From Capitulum mitella (lineage: Eukaryota; Arthropoda; Thecostraca; Pollicipedomorpha; Pollicipedidae), in the NCBI GenBank assembly GCA_030062745.1, contig CP099851.1:8558393-8622392 (forward strand): a stretch of 64,000 nucleotides of DNA, in the 5' to 3' direction. Both the position numbers and the translations under genes were made by a program. Positions 56,284 through 64,000 of this stretch are shown here, one piece after another. The notes beneath the pieces are model-generated. The model did not search any database. It was not told the origin of the DNA and saw only the letters and a list, made by a program, of their open reading frames with translations. Position 1 is the stretch's first letter. The number at the start of each line of letters is the position of its first letter.

Positions 56284-56460
56284 ATGTCAGGAGATCGTGG
56301 GGATTCCCTGGTCTCTGCTGACAAGACGGATGCTGAATCCGTCCCGGAGGAGGTGAATACGGTTCTCCCCCGGTTATGCGGAGCGGGAGACGCGCCCTCA
56401 GTTCCGCACAGCTGCCAGGAATGTGATCGAATGGATGGTTCCGGGACCTCGCAGTTGTGA
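56284..56460 (+). CDS. Candidate small protein or first coding exon downstream of CpG island
   Basis: ATG in context AGAAGAATGTCA opens 58 codons: MSGDRGDSLVSADKTDAESV, then acidic PEEVNTVLPR, LCGAGDAPSVPHSCQECDRM, ending GSGTSQL and TGA. Ser/Asp/Glu-rich and hydrophilic, typical of the N terminus of an intracellular protein. A donor-like GAG|GTGAAT occurs after 23 codons, so the ORF may continue in another exon. The NRF1-like site and CpG island immediately upstream support a promoter here. No family recognised. Confidence 0.35.
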   Translation: MSGDRGDSLVSADKTDAESVPEEVNTVLPRLCGAGDAPSVPHSCQECDRMDGSGTSQL

Positions 56461-57440
56461 CCAGCCAGCTGGATCTGGATCTGGATGTTCTGCTGGCTTG
56501 GCACTCGTGAAAGCTGGCATGATCGTTCATCTTGTTTCCAGCTTCAAAATAAGCTTTGTGTCTTACTCATCGCAAAGGCATGCGTCCACCAGCAGAGCCG
56601 ATTCAGCAACAGTGGAGTGCTTTCCAAATTGTTTCCGCTGGCAATCTCTGCCGACGGTGAAGATACAAAGGAAACATTGTTTCATACGTTTGTATTCTGC
56701 CAAAATGTGTAAGAATATGTATGTGATGTGTATATGTAAGGACTTCATCAACATCTTTTCATAGCACCAGAAACGTGCCGAAGTCCACCAACAAGTACTG
56801 AATAAATGGAATGAGTAGCAGAGACAGAGGGAACTGATGAATGCCATACATTGGTACGCGGTGCCTCATGTCTGCCTGGGAATGGTACAGAATGTTTTTT
56901 CCTTCTTCATGGCAGCCGATATAAGAGAGGGGGAGGGGAGAGAGAAAGGAAGAGAAAGAGAGCGTATCTTATTTACGGACTCTTAGGTCCAGTTATGAAA
57001 TCACCTCACAGGATAAGCAGCACTCGATTCCAGGACGTCCAGAACAATAACTGTGTTCACAAACCACTGCCAGCGAGTGATATCGTGAGGCGACTGCGCG
57101 AAGCGCGGAGGCGCCGCAGCTAGCCTCATACCGATTTACCATACATCGTTTCTTAGCTATCAAAGCGCTCTGACACATACATCGCGGAAGCACTGCAGAA
57201 TCTGTCATAACCAAAAAGCATCCGGGCTGCATTGTTTAGACGCACCTTGAACTTCTAAGAACTGTCGCATGGTGCACAAGTCAGAGGTGAATACAGTATA
57301 CAGTGGAGCAATAAGTCGTAAACAGATACTTTCTGATGGAGCAGGAACACATGGGAAACTTGCGGCCACGAGTTCGACAGCATAAAAGACTATATTGCTG
57401 GACACATAGGATGTTGCTCAATACAGTTGTCGTGTGCCCT
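56461..57440. other. No recognised gene; short (GAGA)n patch
   Basis: A purine-rich GAGAGGGGGAGGGGAGAGAG patch lies at about 56923-56961. An AATAAA at 56800 (plus) could serve a transcript starting at the CpG island, but no terminal exon was identified. Confidence 0.4.
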
Positions 57441-58662
57441 TTAACCCTATTCCCGGCAGGGGGGGGGGGAATCCGCCCCCCCTCGGGTTTTTTGCTTGCC
57501 AATTCCAGGCTTTTTACCGCAGCTTCATGAAATTTGGTGACTTTGCCTAGCTATTCCTTCTACGTGCCGTGACAAAATCTCAAAATTCTATTTTGCTCAG
57601 GGGCGGAGCCAGGCAACGTTTTTGGGAGGCACCTCAGGCTATTTTTGGCCATGTTGAGGGTAAAAGGAAAATGCCTGCCAAAAGCAGAGTTTTTAAGAAT
57701 AGAACTTAAAACTTTATATGGATGTATAGCTAAATAGTTAGGTAAGGTGCACACAAAATTTCGTTTATCTGAGGTCACTTTACCAAGGTCAGGTCAAGGT
57801 CAAAAGTCAAAATTTGTTTTTTTGCAATAATTTTGGTGCCGTTTTTTTCAAATGCAAAACCCGAAATATAATTGACGTAGAAGGGTACCCTCTACTTGTG
57901 TACCAAATTTCAGCTCGATATCAGGTCGGGTCACGGAGCTATGACCTAAAATGTCAGTGCGCGTACCCTATATCGCAATAGCCAAAAAATGAATTTTTTG
58001 GAATAGAGTGAATTCAAACGATTAAAAACGTTTACAGATAACATTGAATGCACTCGACATCATTCCAAGCGACCCCAAGGTCACTGGAGGTCATTTAAGG
58101 TCAAAGGTCACAAGTTGATCCGAAGAGCGTGTGACCATGACAGTTCCCCCTTTTTCATGTCCCTGGCACCGCCTATGCTAACATTATACAAACATTGTAA
58201 TGCGATTTGTACTTCTTTAGCATAACATGACTAGCAGAAGCCAAAAAAGTGTTTTTGCCTCTTTTGTTCATTCAGTTGTTAAAAAACTAATCCTCCTATT
58301 TTTGAAACCCTGTGAACGCCCATGAATTTTCTCAAAATTTCAGATTTGCATACCCATGTAAAAGTCCTATCCATAATCTCTCGATTCATGCCAGTTTCAT
58401 CGGAATCGGTCCATAAACAACGGAGTTATAAGAAGTCCAAAAGTGCCCCCCATTTTGACATTTTTGCCCCCCTGTATCCACACATTTCAAAATTTTGAAA
58501 ATTTCTTTTTATACAAATGTAGTTCACGTGACGGCAAATCGATTGCCGTTTGTTGCGATGAAATCGGACAAGTAGTTCTCGAGATCTCAGGGGGGACCGA
58601 ATCCGCCCCCCCCCCCTGCCGGGAATCGGCCATACCGTCTAGCCCTCCGGGAATAGGGTTAA
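57441..58662 (+). mobile_element. Family B TTAA-flanked non-autonomous DNA transposon, copy B1
   Basis: 1,222 bp with perfect 16-base terminal inverted repeats, TTAACCCTATTCCCGG at the left and its complement at the right. A subterminal CAGGGGGGG/CCCCCCTGCC pair lies inside, and the right end has an extra ~29 bases before it. Termini and TTAA indicate a piggyBac-type element. No transposase frame exists. AGGTCA clusters occur at 57771-57810 and 58073-58112, including a DR1-type AGGTCAAAGGTCA at 58098-58110. It matches 61048-62263 in reverse orientation over its full length. Confidence 0.88.
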
Positions 58663-61047
58663 AACGTAATGAAAGATTAAATGGCAATGCAAGAATGTCG
58701 TTAGGGACCATGATAACGCATGCAGGTATGTCCAGCATGAACCGGTTTATTTCATGGCGGTACATTTTTTTCATCCATCCCGCCGTTTTAAAAGTTGCTG
58801 CAGCATTCTGTTGAATATAGATTTGGTTACGTGTGTAAGTGCATGACAACCATTTTCGAAATGAGCCGTTTTTACGGTTTTCGAAGCATTAAGTTACCAT
58901 TGCGATTAAACGTTGAGCTATACTGGGACTTGCCGTTTACTTCGTTAATCGTAGATGTTGTTCCCAAAAAGCATCACTCTATAACCGTAGCCCATCGGCG
59001 ATTCAGCCCTGCGTGCTGTCCCAGGTGGTCGGTCGGCCAACCGCCTCAGACTGGGCCCGCACACCCCGCAGAGACACGGCCAGGGTTGGTGCGCCGGGAA
59101 GGCGCTGAAGGGTACATCACCACCGGGGCTCTGTCTCGCTAAACAGACAAACGGACGACGCAATATAAAACGGCACAAATCGCTCGCCGTGGTGAGATAA
59201 AGCAGGCTGATGGCATGTGCCGAACGCCAACTTCTTTTAGAAATGCCCAACGATGTGGAACTTCTCGTGAAACATCACACGAGAAAGAAAATAGTATAGC
59301 CAGTTTGATAAACGTAGTCATGCTTGTGCGAATCCTGGTGTAGCAGACCTAGGCATACTGCATGCTGAATAAAAGGGGTGCTTTTAGAAATAAGAAAAAT
59401 ACAGAGAGTTCATTTCGACCAGTCACCACCAAAACTGCATTCTTGTCTTTCGACAAAAATTGACTCTTATCGTGTGAATCATGCCGAGAGCGTTTGGCAA
59501 GTTTGTCCTCCTTCAAGGTGAAATGAAGTTAAAGAGGGCCAAATTTGACGCGGCTCGCCAGACTTTCCCTTGTACCACGAAAACCGTTCGGTACAACGCC
59601 AAGAAGTACCAGCCATTTTTGTAAGTTACAGAAAACTGCGAAAGACTGTGCATAGTTTGAAATTCTTGGGTCGGCTCTTACGCTTAAATTAGTCCTTTAG
59701 CGCATGTGATACACTGTCCGTTTAATTATCCTTCGGACCATACTCATTCAGCATCCGTTTGCCCAGATTTGGGAAAGAAAAGTTACCGGAGTCAGGAGGC
59801 ACACTGAAAACGAAATGTGGTCACTTTCTAAAAGGGGACGCCGTTGGTTTGAACAGTACATGTGGCTTTTCTTTTGCGAGAATTTGGGCGTAGATACCCA
59901 ACGGCGGCTGAAGCCGTAAGGACTGTTCTTTTTACATTCCACGTAAGTACACAAAGGGGTCGATAACCAGATGCATCAAGACCGTACTAAAATACGATCA
60001 TTGCTGGGTGAACAACGGACACAAAAGAGCAGGCTTAACGTTGTGAGGATTTTCATCGCAAAACGTATATGGCCGTGTGCGATATCGTGTTGTAATCGCT
60101 AAAGGGCTCGAGAAACAATGCGTGGTACGTTCCAGGTGGCGTAGCGCGACCAGACAGCGTGTCACGTGCGCTTGGTTTTCTCTGCAAACGAAAGCTGGAT
60201 ATATCGTGGTGCTTATTGAAGTTCCTGGGATCTTTTGATCGTTAGCAGAGCATCCAGATCCGAAAATGTTCAGAAATAGTCTTTTTATATTGCTGTCGCT
60301 TGCGTATGGCACGTGCCACACACACTGAAACGTGCTGCACAAATGTCGCATGATTGCCTTTTCATTATCGTTCTAAGTTAGTGTGTTTCGAGCCTGTCTG
60401 AACCGAAGCTATCGAGAAATGCGTAGAATCCAAACTGGCGTTTTTGCACGACTCATTTCTCTCCGTTTTGCGTTTGATGTCCAGGCGGCCCAAAAAATCG
60501 CCCCTCAAGCGCGCCTCTGCGCGAACGGCGGACCGCAGCGCGGTGGAACTCGTGTTGTGTTGTGTTGCGTTGTGTTGTGTTGAACGTCCGGCTCCCCAGC
60601 GGCGTGCGAGACCTTTCAACAGGCATGCGACACACGCCGACCCGTCCAACCATCCGGGCACAGAACCGCGGTATCTAGTGCGGGACGTCTAGGACAGACA
60701 GCCACACTTTACTCAAACAGCGCACAGACAGATACGTACCGACTAACTGAGGAGCAGGAACATCAGGCGAGCGACAGCAGCGCCGCTCTGCGGCCGCCGC
60801 CAGCGCCACCGTCGCGCCCGAGGCGCCGTGTGCCCCCTGAAGAGAGCCTCTGGGTAACGTGAACGTCACTATGCTAGTGTCGCCGTTGCGTCGAACGTTG
60901 AGTAGTTACAGCAGTGCAGGACGCACATATGTGAGGGAAACAAGAGGCTTAGAAGGCTTAGAGGCAAGAGGCCGTCACTAGCGGCGGAGGTTTGACGTTT
61001 GTCCTGGCTTTGACTAGGACGCGTTGCATCCGACGACTCTACAGGGT
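58663..61047. other. Spacer between inverted B copies; no recognised gene
   Basis: A plus-strand small ORF at 59481-59624 (47 codons, MPRAFGKFVLLQGEMKLKR..., basic) ends at TTT|GTAAGT, a donor-like site, and has coding-like codon use. A GTGTT-type run lies at about 60553-60582 and GC-rich DNA at 60480-60860. No recognised family. Confidence 0.35.
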
Positions 61048-62263
61048 TTAACCCTATTCCCGGAGGGCTAGACGGTATGGCCGATTCCCGGCAGGGGGGG
61101 CGGATTCGGCCCCCCCCTGAGATCTCGAGAACTACTTATCCGATTTCATCGCAACAAACGGCAATCGATTTGCCGTCACGTGAACTACATTTTGATAAAA
61201 AGAAATTTTCAAAATTTTGAAATTTGTGGATACAGGGGGGCGAAAATGTCAAAATGGGGGTATTCTTTTACTTCTTATAACTCCGTTGCTTATGGACCGA
61301 TTTCGATGAAACTGGCATCAATCGAGAGATTATGGATAGGGCTTTTACCATGGGTATGCAAATTTGAAATTTTGAGAAAATTCATGGGCGTTCACAGGGT
61401 TTGAAAAATAGGGGGATTAGTTTTCTAATAACTGAATGAACAAAATAGGCCAAAACACTTTTTTAGCTTCTGCTAGTCATGTTATGCTAAAGAAGTACAA
61501 ATCGCATTACAATGTTTGTATAATGTTAGCATAGGCGGTGCCAGGGACATAAAAAAGGGGGAACTGTCATGGTCACACGTTCTTCAGATCAACTTGTGAC
61601 CTTTGACCTTAAATGACCTCCAGTGACCTTGGGGTCACCTGGAATGATGTCGTGTGCATTCAATATTATCTGTAAACGTTTTTAATCGATTGAATTCACT
61701 CTATTCCAAAAAATTCATTTTTTGGCTTTTGCGATATAGGGTACGTGCACTGACATTTTAGGTCATAGCTCCGTGACCCGACCTGATATCGAGCTGAAAC
61801 TTGGTACACAAGTAGAGGGTACCTTTCTACGTAATATATATTCCGGGTTTGGCATTTGAAAAAACGGCATCGAAATTATAGCGAAAAAACAAATTTTGAC
61901 TTTTGACCTTGACCTGACCTTTTAAAGTGACCTCAGATAAGCAAAATTACATATGCACATTGCCCAACTATTTAGCTATACATTCATATAAAGTTTTAAG
62001 TTCTATCTTTAAAACTCTGTTTTTGGCAGACATATTCCTTTTACCCTCAACATGGCCAAAAATGGCCTGAGGTGCCTCCCAAAAACGTTGCCTGGCTCCG
62101 CCCCTGAGCAAAATAGAATTTCGAAATTTTGTCACGGCGCGTAGAAAGAATAGCTAGGAAAAGTGACCAAGTTTCGTGAAGCTGCGTTAAAAAGCCTGAA
62201 ATTGGCAAGCAAAAAACCCGAGGGGGTCGGATTCCGCCTCCCCCCTGCCAGGAATAGGGTTAA
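61048..62263 (-). mobile_element. Family B TTAA-flanked transposon, copy B2
   Basis: 1,216 bp, reverse-complement arrangement to B1, with TTAACCCTATTCCCGG at the left and GGAATAGGGTTAA at the right. The long end (extra AGGGCTAGACGGTATGGCC) is at the left. The DR1-type TGACCTTTGACCT is preserved at 61597-61609. The two copies look recent by eye. No transposase. Confidence 0.88.
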
Positions 62264-62498
62264 TGGGGTCAGTTTTGTCGAGAGGACGCTGTTTGCAAAC
62301 GTCGGCTGACAAAACGGACGGCAGCTAAGATTCAAAGGACCTCCGGCATGATTCAAGCGTCTTTTTGGAATCAGCCACTCCGTTTCCAGGCCAGACTTGT
62401 TTGACGGCAGGAGGGAAATTTTCTTTGGAACTGTCGTTCCTGAAGCTCACATAGGACTCATGATTACTGGAAGCGACATGATTTGATTACAAAAACAT

Positions 62499-62975
62499 TT
62501 ATTGGGATGGGTTGGTATGAAATGATAACAAACGAGTCATAGGGAATATGGACATTTGTGCCATTTTTAGCTGGCAATTGCCTTTTCTCATAAGTTTAGG
62601 AATCCGTTCATAGATCCCATTAGTTTCAGGGTATGTCCCAAGAGAACACATGTTCCCCGTGGCCCACATTAACGTTCGTAAACCCTGGGCAGCCTGGCCA
62701 CCCGTCTGCCATTCCTTGGGGCTTATCTGGTGAGTAGTGGCCTGCGCCCTGAGGGCCTTGCACTGGCCGGGTGTTGCGGCTTCGACTCGGAGGGCCTGAT
62801 AGAGCTGTGTCTGTGTCATTGTTGATTGTCTCGAGGGTTTGTCGCCGATAGCGCCTCTGTCATGCGCTGCGGAGTCTGCCGTGTACAGTACCGTTTTCTG
62901 AGCGTGTTCAAATGTACCATCCGTAATTTGTTGAAGTCCGTTGGCATGCCTCGGAAGAGGTTTTTGCAAAGACAT
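62499..62975 (-). CDS. Unrecognised 158-codon ORF ending on a poly(A) signal
   Basis: Minus-strand ATG at 62975 opens MSLQKPLPRHANGLQQITDG, a Gln/Thr/Ala-rich middle (TMTQTQLYQALRVEAATPGQ, QISPKEWQTGGQAAQGLR), and a C-terminal part with LGTYPETNGIYERIPKLMRK, ending HTNPSQ. The stop TAA is inside AATAAA (62498-62503). One of the longest ATG frames in the window, with plausible codon use. A second minus frame at 62816-63073 (85 codons, MDDRGLTRIEYLLIKKQLGR...) overlaps its 5' part and also starts with ATG. The pair may be one gene with a frameshift. No domain recognised, and membership in a decayed mobile element is possible. Confidence 0.35.
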   Translation of the reverse strand: MSLQKPLPRHANGLQQITDGTFEHAQKTVLYTADSAAHDRGAIGDKPSRQSTMTQTQLYQALRVEAATPGQCKALRAQATTHQISPKEWQTGGQAAQGLRTLMWATGNMCSLGTYPETNGIYERIPKLMRKGNCQLKMAQMSIFPMTRLLSFHTNPSQ

Positions 62976-63284
62976 GAGATTTCTGATGGGAAACGAATGC
63001 CCATTGTTTTAAGCCTGCCTAGCTGTTTTTTTATTAAGAGATATTCAATTCTCGTTAGGCCTCTATCATCCATCCGAGTGGCATTCTGCAGTGACCAGAG
63101 CTGGCACCGTGAGCGATCGCGTCTCAGCCACGCCCTCAGCCCCGTTGACGAGCTGTGGTGCCGTAGCGACCGTTCTGCCCGGTCAGCGCTATCGCACCGG
63201 ACATCCGCCCTGCGCCGCGACCTTGGCGCGTCACATTAGCCTTACAAATGGACACGTCTGGAGGTGGGCCAGATCGTGCGGGGA

Positions 63285-63515
63285 CCTCCGGCCGCGGGCC
63301 GGAGCGCAATCATCCCCAGCCGTCGGCTGCGAGCCGGAGCGCGATCATCCCCAGCCGTCGGCTGCGGGCCGGAGCACGATCATCGCCTGGCCGCCAGCTG
63401 CGGGCCAGAACATGATCATCCCTGGCCGCCGGCTGCCGGACAGAGCGCGATCATCTCCGGCCGCCGGCTGCCGGATAGAGCACGATCATCGCGAGCCACT
63501 GGCGCCAGAATATAG
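63285..63515. repeat. 35 bp GC-rich minisatellite, about six units
   Basis: Units share GCCGGCTGC(G/C)GG.C.GAGC and end in GATCATC. Boundaries fall near 63314, 63349, 63384, 63420, 63455 and 63490. The length alternates 35/36. It is flanked at the left by GC-rich DNA from about 63100 with open frames due to composition. Confidence 0.9.
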
Positions 63516-63786
63516 CCTTTGTTTAGGGAAAGTAAAAGTCTCGTTATTCAGATCTGGTCTGTTCTAAGATTATGAGCTCCATGGGTGGTGGTAGCGGTGC
63601 TGTCTCTTCTCGTGGTGCAAACATTGCACGTCTTCCTATTTTTATCCCTGGTAGATCCGGGTGAGGGGTGGTGCGACCCCGTGGCATTTTTCACAAGATG
63701 ACGTATAACGAACACTGATCATGCTGACATTTTACAAAACTGAGCTTAGAACATTTTCCACATTCTCTGAAATATTCAGGTGAAGT

Positions 63787-63815
63787 TAATACCTTAACAG
63801 GCCACTTTTAATACC

Positions 63816-63906
<91 letters not shown>

Positions 63907-63951
63907 ATTAGTTAGTTAGTTAGTTAGTTAATATTTAATACCTTAACAGGC
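63787..63951. repeat. (TTAG)n array with flanking 16 bp direct repeats
   Basis: About 28 TTAG units at 63816-63930 with one AATT interruption. TAATACCTTAACAGGC occurs on each side, at 63787-63802 and 63936-63951. The four-base unit distinguishes it from the TTAGG arthropod telomere repeat. Confidence 0.95.
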
Positions 63952-64000
63952 TCTGTAGCGATGGCATGCCATGGCAAAATTATGGTACGGCGACGATTGT

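Noticed and set aside
63816..63930. Telomere-type repeat
   Set aside because: The unit is TTAG, four bases, not the TTAGG of arthropods or TTAGGG of other animals, and it sits inside unique sequence.

Overview
This window reads as nuclear DNA of a non-vertebrate animal. Supporting signs are one intact eukaryotic tRNA-Lys gene without an encoded CCA, long (TA)n and other simple repeats, a mariner fragment, pieces of a CR1/L2-like LINE, tRNA-derived SINE-like segments, several ~1.2 kb TTAA-flanked DNA transposons, CpG-rich islands in moderate-GC DNA, and no operons or ribosome-binding-site pattern. The repeat mix would fit an arthropod, mollusc or similar invertebrate, but I cannot fix the phylum. 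No complete protein-coding gene is recognisable by homology. Coding calls other than the transposon remnants are exon candidates resting on open frames, splice-site-like signals and poly(A) signals, and carry low confidence.

Layout. 1-7.7 kb: a decayed LINE on the minus strand, with the reverse transcriptase part at 3.06-4.77 kb and the endonuclease part at 6.52-6.96 kb, separated by unrelated DNA and small duplications. 10.0-10.8 kb: two SINE-like copies facing each other. 11.5-12.3 kb: a GC-rich block with two long open frames and two adjacent splice-donor-like sites. 13.1-14.4 kb: first copy (A1) of transposon family A. 18.73 kb: tRNA-Lys(UUU). 20.7-22.3 kb: GAATCC/GATTCC-rich repeats around a mariner 3' end that carries a perfect 30 bp fold-back. 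28.3-31.5 kb: candidate minus-strand exons, two with downstream AATAAA, and a CpG-rich block with a full CRE palindrome. 33.7-34.9 kb: family A copy A2. 36.1-37.0 kb: a CpG island. 39.0-41.2 kb: a small two-exon candidate, a 30 bp minisatellite made of tandem AP-1-type motifs, and a convergent minus-strand terminal exon candidate. 44.65-47.57 kb: copies A3 (internally deleted) and A4, in opposite orientation. 49.9-53.5 kb: a GC-rich exon candidate, then four short tandem-repeat blocks. 54.6-55.5 kb: truncated A5. 56.0-56.5 kb: a CpG island with an NRF1-like palindrome just upstream of a small ORF. 57.4-62.3 kb: two copies of family B in inverted orientation. 62.5-63.95 kb: a 158-codon ORF ending on a poly(A) signal, a 35 bp minisatellite and a (TTAG)n array.

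The most distinctive content is the pair of related non-autonomous families A and B. Both start TTAACCC, end GGGTTAA, duplicate or use TTAA, have asymmetric ends with G-tract/C-tract subterminal repeats, and carry clusters of AGGTCA nuclear-receptor half-sites. These and the AP-1 minisatellite are the main candidates for undescribed biology here. Their regulatory activity is inference only.
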